64,000 nt of DNA from Chelydra serpentina. Taxonomy: Eukaryota; Chordata; Testudines; Chelydridae. Position numbers and translations under genes: made by a program. Position 1 is the stretch's first letter. Every line of letters begins with the position of its first letter. The notes under the pieces are model-generated. The model worked only from the letters and a program-made list of their open reading frames with translations. It made no database searches and was not told the origin of the DNA. The DNA lies in assembly GCA_037349315.1 (NCBI GenBank), contig JBAIAC010000131.1, positions 682,001 through 746,000 on the forward strand. The letters run 5' to 3'. Positions 10,738-22,690 of the stretch are shown here, one piece after another.

Positions 10738-11386
10738 TGAGAAGCTGGATATGAGTCAACAGTGTGCCCTTGTTGCCAAGAAGGCTAATGGCATTTTGGG
10801 CTGTATAAGTAGGGGCATTGCCAGCAGATCAAGGGACGTGATCATTCCCCTCTATTTTGCATTGGTGAGGCCTCATCTGGAGTGCTGTGTCCAGTTTTGG
10901 GCCCCACACTACAAGAAGGATGTGGAAAAATTGGAAAGAATCCAGCGGAGTGCAACAAAAATGATTAGGGGGCTGGAGCACATGACTTATGAGGAGAGGC
11001 TGAGGGAACTGGGATTGTTTAGTCTGCAGAAGAGAAGAACAAGGGGGGATTTCATAGCTGCTTTCAACTATCTGAAAGGGGGTTCCAAAGAGGATGGACC
11101 TAGACTGTTCTCAGTGGTAACAGATGACAGAACAAGGAGTAATGGTCTCAAGTTCCTGTGGGGGAGGTTTAGGTTGGATATTAGGAAAAACTTTTTCACT
11201 GGAAGGATGGTAAAGCACTGGAATGGGTTACCTAGGGAGGTGGTGGAATCTCCTTCTTTAGAGGTTTTTAAGGTCCGGCTTGATAAAGCTCTGGCTGGGA
11301 TGACTTAGTTGGGGTTGGTCCTGCTTTGAGCAGGGGTTTGGACTAGATGACCTCCTGAGTTCCCTTCCAACCCTGGTATTCTATGA
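10738..11386 (+). mobile_element. CR1 LINE copy c, 3' portion with terminal repeat
   Basis: CR1 resumes at about GAAGCTGGATATGAGTCAAC and runs to the 3' end ATTCTATGAT at 11377-11386. The frame 10751-11308 (185 codons) encodes the RT C-terminal region, ending at the normal C-terminus [11 protein letters not shown] that copy b loses by frameshift. The RT catalytic core is absent because of the interruption. Confidence 0.9.
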
Positions 11387-11552
11387 TCTGAGCATCCGGT
11401 TAAACATAGGTTGTTCTACTCTGGCACAGTCCTCACCAGGATCAGAGTGTTTGCTTTATTAAATAAAAAGAATTTAAAACTGGATGTTTTCCCCAAAAGG
11501 GCATTGCAAGATCTAAAAGCAGGTGCTGTGGACAGTGGAAAGGCTGTAGGAA

Positions 11553-11835
11553 CACCCAGGGCTGGCGCTATCACTAGGCGACCCTAGGCGGTCGCCTAGG
11601 GCACCAGGATTTGGGGGGCGGTGGGCGGCTGCCTCCTGGCTAGCGGGGAGCTGGGAGGCAGCCATGGCAAGCTACCCCCCTGCCTCCCCACTGAGCTGGG
11701 AGGCAGGAGGCAGCCGCGGCGAGCCGCCCCCTGCCTCTCCGCTCAGCCACTGAGCGGGAAGCCGGGAGGCAGCCGCAGCGAACCGCCCCCCTGTTTTCCC
11801 GCTCAGCCACTGAGCATGAAGCCGGGAGGTAGCCA
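11553..11835. mobile_element. hAT-like repeat with palindromic core, second copy
   Basis: It starts CAGGGCTGGCGCTATCACTA followed by the near-palindrome CTAGGCGACCCTAGGCGGTC and then a GC-rich body with three imperfect tandem units built around CTGGGAGGCAGCC / AAGCCGGGAGGCAGCCGC. The same start occurs at 9437 and 59207. No right terminal repeat is visible. Confidence 0.6.
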
Positions 11836-11839
11836 ATAA

Positions 11840-12868
11840 GGATGTTGTAAAACTTTCTTTGAGTGTCTCAGCTTTCCCTGCTGCAGTTAAAACTCATTGT
11901 GGAGGAATCTAACCTGTCAGGAAGTCCTAAATGAAATTAGCTGGCTTAACTGTGAGCAGATGTACATCAGCTAAGATTCCAAAGGAAGAAATAGTCTTAC
12001 TAGCAGGTATAGTCTAGTTATGCTTGAGGGAACAGACTTTCAGAAGACCGCTGTGCCCAGCAGCTAAACTGGAATGTGTTTGAAAAGCTGGTCACTTCAT
12101 TTAGGAGCCAAAGGCCTTATCTAAATACACAAGATGTACTGCTTTAACTATGCCAATATAGTTAAGTAGTTAAAACACAATATGCACAAATATGCAACCA
12201 TGCTAGGGATTTTACTTGTATAACTAGATCAGTTTTAAAAAAATGCATCCCAAACCAACCTAGTTTATACCAGTACAAAATCTGAGGGTAGGCCAGACCT
12301 AAATGAGCATCTGGCCCCAAGTGCTTAACCTGGCAATAATTTCAGTTCAGCTCTCTTTAGAAGAGATTAAAACCAGAGTGGTGAAGAACAGCCCAGGGCG
12401 ACTTGTGATGGATTTAGCGCTGCAGGGGAGGAAACTAAATCTACAAAGCAAATGTCTAGGATTCCTTTCTACAGAGAGACTTTGACACTAGCTCTAGTCT
12501 AACCAGAGGGCTGTGGGGTGGGGGAAATATACTGTGCATTACTTGATGTGTGGGACAAATGCTGTATTGAGATCAAAACCCCTTGTGACTGCTCAGGCAG
12601 TGCAAGGCAGCTGGGAATGGGCTGCAACTGACCTGCAGAAATTTCCTCTGGTGTAGGGGGGCTCGCTGCTGGCTCAGATATGCTTGATCTGAGCCCTGTC
12701 TGCACCTGGCCCACCACCAGTGTAGTGAGGAGGGAAGGAGCATGCCAGAGCTCACTATGATGGTTCCCTCACTGGTGCAGACTGTGGTTTCCATTAAGGA
12801 CCCTACATCAGTGGTGCAACTTAGAGCTGCTGGTTACCTGATGCTCCATCCATCCTCTGGTGCTGATG
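11840..12868. other. Intronic DNA with one degraded MITE-like block
   Basis: No exon is recognised. The block at 12108-12300 shares AACTATGCCAATATAG and a similar terminus with 1011-1135 and ends GGCCAGACCTAAAT, resembling the reverse complement of its start. It is probably an old non-autonomous DNA transposon. Confidence 0.4.
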
Positions 12869-12876
12869 GTGTAGGA

Positions 12877-13516
12877 CAGGGGTTGGCAACCTGCGGTACG
12901 TGTGCCAAAGACGGCAAGCGAGCCGATTTTTAATGGCACGCTGCTGCCTGCTGGGGTCTCAGCCCCACCGCTCTCTCCTGCGGGGGCAGGAGGCAGAAGC
13001 TTGGTCTTGCCGGCAGCCAAGCTCCTCCCTCCCCCGCTTCTTCCCCCAGCGTGCTGCTTTCCTGCCCCTCCTCCTCTCCTTCCCTGCGCTGATCAACTGA
13101 TGGCCCTGGCGAGGGGGAGGGGGAGAAGCGGAGCCGCAGTGCACTCACTGCTCTGGGGAGGAGGCAGAGACAAGGCAGGGACGGGGCCTTGGGGAAAGGG
13201 GTGGAATCGGAGCATATCCCCTCCAGCCCCCTGCTGTGAGCCGCTCATGGCAGGGGGCTGGGAGCACCCCCACGAGCCAAGCACCCCAGCCCTCTGCCCT
13301 TACCCCTGCACTCCCCTCACACAGGCCCAGTCCCCTGCCCTGACTCCTGCACCCCCCCACGACCCCAGCCCTGACTTCTGCAGCCCCTCACACACTTCCA
13401 GCCCCCGTCCTGACTCCTGCACCCCCGCACATACCCAGCCCCCCCACACCTCATGCCCTGACTCTTGCAAACACCCCCACATCCTCACCCCCACCCTGAG
13501 CACCAAACGGGAGCTC

Positions 13517-13552
<36 letters not shown>

Positions 13553-14257
13553 TCCCACCTGCACCCCTCGCACCAAATGGGAACTGCCCCAGGTAAGCAC
13601 TCCACACCCAGATCTCCTGCCCCAATCCTGAGCCCCCTCCCTCATTCTAGCTCCTAGCCAGACCCTACATCCCAACCCCTAGCCTGCTCCTTCATCCCCA
13701 ACCCTGTGCTCAGTGCACTCCCACCCTCAGCTCAGTGCAGAGAGAGAGGAAGAGAATGGGCTTAAACCAGGGAGAAGGTAGGTACACACTCTATGTAGGC
13801 AGGGCTGGGACCCCAGACTGGCAGCAGGGTGAGCAGGGCCGGCGGCCGGGACCCCAGCTGGCAGGAGCCGGCGGACAGAACCCCAGACTAGCAGTGGGCT
13901 GAGCCGCTCAGCCCGCTGCCAGTCTGAGGTCCCAGCTGCCAGCCCCTTGCCAGCCGGGGTCCCGGCCACTGGCCCGGCTCAGCCCGCTGCCGAACTAGGT
14001 GAACGGAACCTCAGGCCTGCAGCGGGCTGAGTGGGCCAGCGGCGTAAGATCAGTATTTTAATTTAATTTTAAATGAAACTTCTTAAGCATTTTGAAAACC
14101 TTGTTTACTTTACATACAACAATAGTTTAGTTACATAATATAGACTTATAGAGACCTTCTAAAAAACATTAAAATGTATTACTGACACGCGAAACCTTAA
14201 ATTAAAGTGGGTAAGTGAAGACTCGGCACACCACTTCTGAAAGGTTGCCGACCCTTG
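12877..14257. mobile_element. Non-autonomous hAT transposon, 1381 bp, near-perfect 8-bp target duplication
   Basis: The left end CAGGGGTTGGCAACCT (12877) pairs with the right end AGGTTGCCGACCCTTG (to 14257) as 16-bp terminal inverted repeats with two mismatches. Flanking octamers GTGTAGGA (12869-12876) and GTGTAAGA (14258-14265) differ at one base, as expected of a hAT target duplication. There is no transposase frame. The interior holds C-rich imperfect minisatellite units (CCTGACTCCTGCACCCC, 13300-13490), a CA microsatellite and an AT-rich right arm. Confidence 0.88.
13520..13552. repeat. (CA)n microsatellite inside the hAT element
   Basis: An uninterrupted CA dinucleotide run of about 33 nt lies within the 12877-14257 transposon. 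It inflates open frames on both strands that have no other support. Confidence 0.95.
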
Positions 14258-14472
14258 GTGTAAGAGATAATCTGGCATAGCGTTTCTCTATGCTGCCTTT
14301 TCCTTTGGCAGGGCAGTGTGGATTGTGTCTGATCCTGCCATGAAGTCATAATGCTGAATACATGGCACTAATCACACCATCAGTGTGAAGTTACAAATAG
14401 GAGCAAGAGTAGAGTCGGAATGAACATCGCAACAGCTTTGGTGGGGCAGTTCCATCTCATTTGTTGAGATGA

Positions 14473-14575
14473 ATCATAGAAATGTAGAGCCGGAAGGGAC
14501 CTCAAGAAGTCATGTAGTCCATCCCCAGCACTGAGGCAGGATTAAGTACATCTAGACCATCTCATCTACACCATG
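14473..14575 (-). mobile_element. Old CR1-type LINE 3' fragment
   Basis: AATCATAGAAATGTAGAGCC and GGAAGGGACCTCAAGAAGTC match the reverse complement of CR1-type 3' ends, from an older subfamily than copies a-c (continuing CCCAGCACTGAGGCAGGATT). It is a short remnant. Confidence 0.7.
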
Positions 14576-16928
14576 AATTTTGTTTAATTCTGATTATCTG
14601 AAAGCTCTCCCCAGAATGAAAGTCTCAAAGAGCTGGGCTATGCACAGTTCTTGTACTGATTTAACTTTTGGCTAGGGGTGTGATCTGTTTTACCAAAATA
14701 GGTAAATCATTGCAGACTTCAGAGAAGCAGACCTGATGCCCAATGGAGGGCCTTCTGCAGTAGATGTGTTAATAGGAAAACAAAACTCAGCAATACTAGC
14801 TTGGAAACAAACTCTCTCTCACTTGTGAATGAGAGCGCCCATAGGAAAATATTGGTGACAATGCCATAGGCAGGTACAGCAGAGGACACATCCAGTACAT
14901 ATATTTGTACTGCAAGTGCTGACTTGACCTTCTCTGGAGCACTTAGAATCCCATTAGAGAGTTTAGAGTTCAAGAGGAGACAGATACCACTTTTATATGC
15001 AGTACTGCAAACAGCAATACTGCCTTTCACAGCGAGACTGAGTCAAACCCAGCTGCAAAATACCACATCATTGGTAGGCAGTGTGTTGCTGGGATTTCCT
15101 TTTTTAACTGGTGACAATCTCCTGAGCCAGAAAGTGGGTCTGGATTGGTGAGTATTTTGTTCTGATGTGGCACCATAGCCAATCTAGTTCAGATTTTTGC
15201 CATCCTAAAAGCCATATGTGGCTGCTGAGTTCAATCTGAAACTAGTGGGTTTGCAAGAGGTGCAAATTAACATACAGCCCTGGCCTATTGTATCAGTTTT
15301 TGAAAAGGCAAGCTAAAAAGCTGTTGTGCAGTCAGTGTTTTTAAAGCTTAGCAAAAAAAGTGGTGACTGACAAAAACATACAACTGATCTGCCAGCTATG
15401 CAGCTTTGCTTATTCAGTTCCCTAAATTAGCCCCACCTCTTCGGGCTGCCACTGCCCAAGCAAGTAAACAAAGTTGTAGTGGTTGGACTTCATAAGAAAC
15501 AGGACAAAACCAGATATTTTCCAGATGCAAAGAGCACAGTCAAAAAGCAATAATTTCCCCTTCTTCAGATTTCTCTGCTATAAACAGAGGAGAGGTACTA
15601 TAAACAGAATAATTCACAAAATTATTGTATTGAAAACTGAGACTCCGGTTGGATGGATGTTGGTGCATGATATAATCTAGGGACAAGTAAAGAGGTTGCC
15701 TTGCTCTGCTATTCCAGGGCATCCACAGCTGCCTAGTCAAGAGCCAGGCTGGCACCTTGCCGCAAGCCCCAGGAGTGTAGAGATGTAGAACTGTGGGGAT
15801 TATAGGACCCAAAGTGCATTATACCACTTTGATCGGAGCAGTCCAGCCTCATTACACAGCTGGACCTTTAACCTCTAGAATAAAATTGAGGGCAACTGCA
15901 GAGCACCGTGGGCCATGTCTGGACGTGTAACTGTTGGCTGCGTACTGGCCACCTCTGTTTTTACTGAGGTATCCCTCACTCATCTTCCTCTCTTCCCGGA
16001 GTGAGAATCTGTGAGCCTCATTCCGATTTCACTTACAGCAGTGTGAATCACTGAAGTGGGTGGGGGAGAGGAGAATAGGGGTCTATGTGTCTCTTGGTTT
16101 AATGCCTTTCCCTATGTATGCCTTACATGAGAGGATGATGTAGGACTGAAAAACTGAATCCTTCAGATTTAGTGTTATCATTCATCTAAATCCCAATTTC
16201 AGCACTGGTACCCCGATGGCCTTAGGTGAAGACACCTATGACTCCATTTCCTCGTCTGAAGGTAATACTTGCCTAGCATTCAGGACTGCTGGGACCTGTA
16301 TACTGTTGGTAAAGTGCTTTGACTGTGAGGAAATGCTATACTAGTATCAGGAGATCATATACTGTTACTCTTGCCACTGGGGGGCAGTTAGCAGACCTCT
16401 CTGCCAATGCTGTTCACTGGCTGGTAGCTCAGGGATCATTAGTGGGAGGAAGAACATGTAGGCCTTCTCTTACAACTTGATCTTTGCAAACTTTGAGTCA
16501 CCAGCAAGACAAGTACAAATATTCTGGCCACTGGCCTGGGATCTGCAGTAGCCTGTTTATCACATATGAAGCTAATTTCTAAGCAAATCCTGCTTGGTTT
16601 TATGTTATAATGGTTTCCTGACACTTGGGCTGCAGTTAACGAGCAGAATGGTTAATTACTCAATGATCTTATTTGTCCTAGTGACATGACCTGCTTTCAA
16701 CGTCCATGCAGTGAAATATGTGAAATATGTGGAGATCAGCTTTAGTACAAATTCTGCAGCTAATAGCTTGAGTACAAGATACTGTTGGGTGTATGCTGTA
16801 ATTAAGAGGGGAGTAGCACAGAGCCAATTTCTGAAATTGATCTTTCTTTTCAAATGGCTTTTATTTAGCAATTTACTATTATTTCTGCTCCTTCAGAAAC
16901 TCCTTTTGACTTAAACAACGTGACCCCA
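14576..16928. other. Intronic DNA, little recognised
   Basis: No exon, RNA gene or complete transposon is recognised. A weak SINE-tail-like stretch occurs at about 16210-16335 (CTCCATTTCCTCGTCTGAAG, then AAAGTGCTTTGACTG), resembling the 3' part of MIR-type or tRNA-derived SINEs; this is uncertain. Confidence 0.45.
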
Positions 16929-16930
16929 TT

Positions 16931-17122
16931 CTTCTTCGAGTGATTGCTCATGTCTATTCCACAGTAGGTGTGCGTGCTCGCCACGTGCATCGGTGCCAGA
17001 AGTTTTTCCCTTAGCAGTATCCGTAGGGGGGAGCGCCGCTGCGACCCCTGGAGTAGCGCCGCTATAGCACGCTATATAGGGGGCTGCGCGCTCCCGCCAC
17101 CCTCAGTTCCTTCTTGCCGCCA
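16931..17122 (+). repeat. DIRS A1 left inverted terminal repeat
   Basis: From CTTCTTCGAGTGATTGCTCA to CAGTTCCTTCTTGCCGCC. It pairs imperfectly with 22691-22909. It contains CTATATAGGGGGCTGCGCGC, a TATA-like sequence near the expected transcription start of a DIRS left repeat; promoter function is inferred. Confidence 0.88.
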
Positions 17123-17244
17123 GTGTAGGTGTGTCGGAACTTCTGCTCCAGCTTCATTGCTGCAGCCTTTTTTCCTAGAACTCTGTTCGTTGTTCATTGT
17201 TAGTGGTATCTTTAGTTAGTTTGTAAGTTAGTTTAGATTAGTTA

Positions 17245-19655
17245 GTGTCCGGGCCGGGATATGCCCCAGGCTTCAAATCGTGTGAGCCCTGCAGGCGTTC
17301 TATGCCCAGAAGCAACCCGCACTTGGATTGTCTCCGCTACCTGGGTGAGTCCCACGTCAGCGTACGCTGCAAAATCTGCAGGTCCTTTAAGCCAAGAACT
17401 AAAAAGGACAGAGACATTCAACTCCGGGCCCTCCTCATGTAGTCCGCGTTGGCTCCTACCCTGGTGCGCTGAGCGGAATCGGCACCTGGTACCTTATCCT
17501 CGGTGCGCGGCGATCCCCCGGTGCCTTCGAGTAGCCGACACCGCTCACCGTCGTGTAAGCAGAGGAAGGCACCGTCTTCGCGTCGTCGTCGAGACAAGGA
17601 TAAGGGAGAGGCTAGACCTGTGTGTGGCAGCCCTAATTCTCCCCCGGGCCCCATCGCTCCGACTCACGCTGGCGGAGTAGGCCGGTTTCATCGACGCAGG
17701 CCTCTCCGGACGCCCGAATGCCTTCCATGCCGGAGGCCTTCCAGGCAGCCAAGGACTTCCTGACGCTCCAGGTGCCTGCAGTCCCGGCACCAGGAGTCCG
17801 ATCCAGAGGCAAGCCGCCGTTGGGCTCCAGGCCGTTGACCCCGACCAGGCGCGGATCCCAGTCAAGGGACTGCTCCCAGGGCCGCTCGCCCCTCAGCGCC
17901 CGGTCTGACCGTAGTCCGCAGCCTCCACAGTCACCGATGGTGAGGTTCTCGGGCAAGGTGCCGTCGGATCAGAGCTCCAGGCACCGCTCCAGGCAGAGCA
18001 GGGAGTCGCGACACGGCAGGCACCGGTGCTGTAGACGCTCCCGGTCGAGTCGGAGCTACCGCAGCCGTTCCCATCACGGCCGCCGATGCTCCCGCTCCAG
18101 CTCCCGTTCTTCGAGGCACCGGGAACACGACTCCCGTAAGAGGTCTCCAACTCCGCACCGTCGCTGACATAGGCGTCGCAGCGTCTCAAGGAGCAGTAGC
18201 TCGAGACGGTACCATTCCTCATCGTCGGAGTCCCGGTCCCGAGGTAGACGTCATCGTCGGCACCGTAGATCTTACCGTTCCCATGGCACCGACTAGATGA
18301 CGTTCACGCCAGCAGTGAGCCACTCAAGGGCCACCGCATTCCAACCTGACCAGCTGGTGCCGCCAGTGCCGCAGTAAGGTCAGTGGCAAGGGGTTCCATG
18401 GCAGGGACAGTGGTGCCAGTAGACACCTTGGCCCCCGGGACATGCCCAGCTAGATACTCGATCGGTCGCAAGGGCATCCGAGGCTCCTTCGGCCACTATA
18501 TCCAGGGCTCCAAGACATAGATCTGCGGACCAAGGGTCCTCAGCACCGAATGTGGACTCCGAGCAAGGCGTCGAGCCTGCGGTGCTAGCAGATGCACTAA
18601 GCTCCGTACCGGCGTCCTCCCCCGTACCGGAGGACAAGGTCGCAGCCCCGCCACCCTCCGTACTGCAGGAGGATTTCAGGGCTCACCAGGAGCTATTAAA
18701 GCGAGTCACCTCAAACCTCCAGCTCCAAGCTGAGGAGTTGGAAGGGCCCTCAGACTTGCTCTTCAATGTCCTTTCGTCTTCGGCACCGGGCAGAGTGGCG
18801 CTCCCGCTATATGAAGGGGTTGCCAATATTACGAAAGCCCTTTGGCATACGCCAGCCTCACTTGCGCCCATATCCAGAAAGGCAGAGCGCAAGTATTTTG
18901 TCCCTACGAAAGGACACGAATTCTTGTATACCCACCCGGCGCCCAACTCCTTGGTCGTGGAATCCATAAACCACAGGGAGTGCCAGGGTCAACCGGGTCC
19001 TACTCCTAAGAATAAGGACTCGAAAAGGCTGGACTCATTTGGAAGGAAGTTTTATTCGTCCTTGAGTTTCCAGCTCAGGGTGGCAAATCACCAGGCCCTC
19101 CTCAGTCGCTGCGACTTTAACCTATGGGGGTCCCTACAAAAATTTGAGCCCTCCCTCCCAGAGCGTGACCGCAAAGAGTTCAAGGCGCTGGGGGAGGAGG
19201 GGGCTGCCGCTGCGAAGGCTGCTCTGCAGGCGGCATCAGATGCGGTGGACACAGCGGCGCGATCCATCACCTCGGCGGTGTCCATGTGCAGGGCGTCGTG
19301 GCTCCTCCTGTCGAGGCTGTCCTCAGAGGCGCAGTCCATGATGCAGGATCTCCCGTTCGACGGCAAGGACCTGTTCGCGGAGCAAACAGACGTGAGACTT
19401 CATGGCATGAAGGACTCCCGTACCACCCTGCAAACGCTCGGGCTCTATGTCCTGCCGGCTAAGGAAAAGCCTAAGCCGCAGGCTCCTACCCAGGCGCCCC
19501 AACCGCACTACGAGCCAGCCTACAAGAGGTCCAGACCACAAAAGAGGCGACCTCAACGGCAGTCCCGCTCTGCCCCGCAGCCTGGGCCCTCCAGGGGCAA
19601 GCAGCAGGGCAAGAGACGGTTTTTACTGGGGGGGGGAAGGAGGGTACCCGGGTGA
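17245..19655 (+). pseudogene. DIRS A1 gag, broken
   Basis: The N-terminal part (17245-17442) holds a cysteine/histidine cluster, here degraded to CLRYLGESH from CLRCLG, and is cut by TAG where relatives read GAG (MESAL). The frame recovers after a 1-nt loss near 17685, with MPSMPEAFQAAKD and an Arg/Ser-rich stretch (about 17800-18170). The capsid-like C-terminal part (18552-19640) includes RAHQELLKRV, KAERKYFVPTKGHEFLYTHP and QDLPFDGKDLFAEQTDVRLH. The normal stop is lost (TGA to TTA), extending the frame to 19655. In life it would package RNA into particles. The LPFDG region belongs to the gag family from which the LAP2-alpha C-terminal domain was domesticated. Confidence 0.85.
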
Positions 19656-21483
19656 ACCCCGAGAGCACCCTCCGACAAATAAAGTTGGCCTTCGGCAACC
19701 GCTTGCGTCCATTCCTTGCGCAATGGTCCTTTATAACCTCGGACCGGTGGGTCCTGAGTACCATTGCCCGGGGCTACACGCTGCAGTTCGTGTCATGCCC
19801 GATCTCCCGCCCCCCTCCCGGGCATGGCACGGTAGACCCGTCATATCTACCCCTGCTGCAGCAAGAGGTGGGCCGGCTCCTCAGTCTCGGAGCCATAGAG
19901 GGAATCCCAAGGGAATTCCAAGGAAAAGGGTTTTATTCCCATTACTTCCTTATCCCGAAAGCGAAAGGGGGCCTCAGGCCTATTTTAGACTTGCGCGGTC
20001 TCAATCGGTTCATGGTCAAATACCGATTCCGCATGGTTTCCCTGGTAAAAATTATACCTGCCTTGGACCCGGGCGACTGGTATGTGGCCCTGGACTTCCA
20101 GGACGCATACTTCCATATCCACATATTCGAAGGACACAGGCGCTTCCTTCGCTTCCTGGTTGGGCAGGACCACTACCAGTTTACGGTCCTCCCCTTTGGC
20201 CTGTCCACCGCACCTCGGGTGTTCACAAAGTGTATGGCGGTTGTGGCGGCCTTTCTCAGATGCTGAGAGGTCCAACTATTCCTGTACCTTGACGACTGGC
20301 TGCTCAAGGGCAACTCGAGGTCGCAGGTGCAGAACCACCTGCAGCTGCTCTTGGCTACCTGTGCCAATCTGGGCCTTCTGGTAAACGTGGCCAAGTCGAC
20401 GTTGGTCCCGGTCCAGTGCATAGAGTTCATAGGTGCTCTACTGGACGCTTCCAAAGCCAGGGCCTCTCTCCCTCCGGGTAGATTCCAGACCCTCAAAGGG
20501 CTCATAGCCACGGTCACGGAGTTTCCCGTGACCACGGCCAGGACCTGCCTACAGCTCCTTGGGCAAATGGCGGCGTGCACATACGTGACACGCCACGCCA
20601 GGCTTCGAATGATGCCTCTCCAGCTCTTTCTGGCCTCAGAATTCTCCCAGGTTTGGGACGGTCTGGACAAGGTCCTCACGGTACCGGGTCGGGTGCTAAC
20701 CTCCCTTCAGTGGTGGACCATCCCGACCAATATGTTGCAAGGGATCCCTTTCCGGGAACTGCCCCCGTCGCTAGACTTGGTGTCAGACGCGTCGGACTTG
20801 GGCTGGGGAGCCCACGTAGGGAACTCCCAAACCCAGGGACTGTGGTTGGCCGCAGAGCTATTCCTACACATAAATAAACACGGCTGCGATGTTCTACATC
20901 AACAGGCAGGGAGGGATGAGGTCCTCGGCTCTCTGCCAGGAAGCCCTCAGCCTATGGGAGTTCTGTATAGCCCACGACATCTCCCTCAGGGCTTTCCACC
21001 TGCCGGGCATCAACAACTCCCAGGCCGATTGCCTGAGCAGGGTCTTCTCCACCCAACACGAGTGGTCTCTCCACTCGGAGGTCACAGGTCAGCTGTTCCG
21101 AGCCTGGGGCACTCCCCATCCTCCCCAAGCCCTCCCCTGTTTGCGACTCGACAGAACCGACGTTGCCGCCGGTTCTTCTCCAGGGGAGGGCTGGAGAAGG
21201 ATGCACTCTCCGATGCCTTCCTCCTGTCATGGTCGCGTCAGCTCTTCTATGCGTTCCCTCCCTTTCCCCTCATAGACAAGGTCCTAGAAAAGGTAAAGAG
21301 GGACAGGGCCCGCGTCCTCCTGCTCGCCCCAGCTTGGGCCAGACAGCACTCTCTTTAGGGTTGCTGGCGGCCCCTCCGTGTCCACTACCGCTCCGACAGG
21401 ATCTCCTGTCCCAGGACCGGGGCCGCCTCCTTCACCCCAACCAGGCCTCCCTTCACTTGACAGCGTGGCTGCTCAGTGGTTAG
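19652..21483 (+). pseudogene. DIRS A1 reverse transcriptase, RNase H, methyltransferase-like frame, broken
   Basis: RT motifs in order are LIPKAKGGLRPILDLRGLN, ALDFQDAYFHIHI, QFTVLPFGLSTAPRVFTK and the catalytic YLDDWLLKG. RNase H follows, with LVSDASDLGWGAH and SQADCLSRVFS. A 3' region follows with DLFAT-type, FPPFPLIDKVLEK and LAPAWARQH segments, resembling the Dam-like adenine methyltransferase domain of DIRS elements. An in-frame TGA at 20264-20266 separates palm from YLDD. Deletions near 20875 (removing the RNase H Glu segment) and 21125-21355 shift frames. The first in-frame codon after gag is GTG, not ATG. Confidence 0.85.
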
Positions 21484-21497
21484 ACGCAGAGGAGACT

Positions 21498-22618
21498 ATG
21501 TGTTCAGAAGGAGTCAGGAGCATCCTCCTGGAAAGTAGGAAACCTTCCACTCGCCGGGCCTACCTGGCAAAGTGGGCCAGATTCTCTAGGTGGGCGGGCG
21601 AGAGGGGTACCTCCCCGAGGGGCGCCCTGCTCCAGGTTATCCTCGAATACCTCCTCCACCTTAGAACGCAAGGTCTAGCTTCCTCCTCCGTCAGGGTGCA
21701 CCTGGCGGCTATATCGGCGTTCCGTCTGCCGGTCCAGGGCCGCTCGGTCTTCTCGCATACCATGACCGTGCACTTCCTCAATGGCCTAGACCGGTCCTTC
21801 CCGTATGCCAGGACCCCTGTTCCTCAGTGGGACCTGAACTTGGTGTTATCTCACCTCACGGGGGCCCCCGTTCGAGCCCCTGGCCACATGCTCCTGGTCT
21901 CACCTCTCCTGGAAGGTAGTGTTCCTCGTGGCCATTACGTCAGCAACGACGGGTGTCGGAGCTCAGGGCCTTGATCTCAGACCCCCCTTTTACAGTTTTC
22001 TACAAGGACAAGGTCCAGCTCTGACCACACCCAGCTTTCCTTCCTAAAGTGGTCTCCGCTTTTCACATGAACCAGGATATTTTCCTCCCTGTCCTCTGCC
22101 CAAAGCCGCATGCCTCGGGCGAGGAGCGCCACCTCCATACGTTGGAGATGTGCAGGGCGCTGGCTTTCTACTTGGATCGGACTAAGCCGTTCCGCAGGTC
22201 CCCGCAACTTTTTGTTGCCTCAGCTGAGCGTATGAAGGGTCAGCCAATCTCTACCCAGAGGCTTTCCCGGTGGATCACTTCGTGCATTCACACATGCTAC
22301 GAGTTAGCAAAGGTCCCCTCACTGCCTATCGTGAGGGCGCACTTGACCAGGGTGCAAGCCTCGTTGGCTGCCTTTGTAGCCCATGTCCCTATCCAGGACA
22401 TCTGTAGGGCTGCTACCTGGTCCTCGGTTCACACGTTCACCTCGCATTATGCGATCGTCTCCCACGCTAGGGAAGACGCTGGCTTTGGTAGAGCTGTGCT
22501 CCAGCCAGACAAGGTGTGGACTCCTACCCACCTCCATGACATATTGCTTGGAATCACCTACTGTGGAATAGACATGAGCAATCACTCGAAGAAGAAAGGA
22601 CAGTTACGTGTTCCATAA
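21498..22618 (+). pseudogene. DIRS A1 tyrosine recombinase, broken
   Basis: It starts at an ATG (MCSEGVRSILLESRKPSTRR), in the -1 frame relative to the RT frame and just past the RT stop. The core-binding part (AYLAKWARFSRWAGERG, VRVHLAAISAFRLPVQGRS) is readable. An extra G near 21860 and another insertion near 21945 destroy the arginine I motif, which A3 reads as TSARRVSELRAL. The C-terminal part (22049 on) keeps HLTRVQASL in place of HSTRAQASS, then ATWSSVHTFTSHY with the catalytic Tyr at 22448-22450. The ancestral stop (TGA in A3) is TGG here, so the frame reads through into the internal complementary region. Confidence 0.87.
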
Positions 22619-22660
22619 CGCGTTCTTCGAGATGTGTTGCTCAGGTCTATTCCACATCCC
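22555..22660 (+). repeat. DIRS A1 internal complementary region
   Basis: The first half (CTACTGTGGAATAGACATGA to CGAAGAAG) is the reverse complement of the element's left end. The second half (AAAGGACAGTTACGTGTTCC to GGTCTATTCCAC) is the reverse complement of the right end. The two are joined directly, so the ICR is a minus-sense copy of the end-to-end junction, as used in DIRS circle formation. Confidence 0.9.
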
Positions 22661-22690
22661 GCCCTCCTTCCCCTCTGTCGGAGTTGGTCC

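Noticed and set aside
12902..13657. A 251-codon open frame rich in Pro, Ser and Thr-His repeats
   Set aside because: It is the translation of the C-rich minisatellite and (CA)n inside a hAT element, not a gene.
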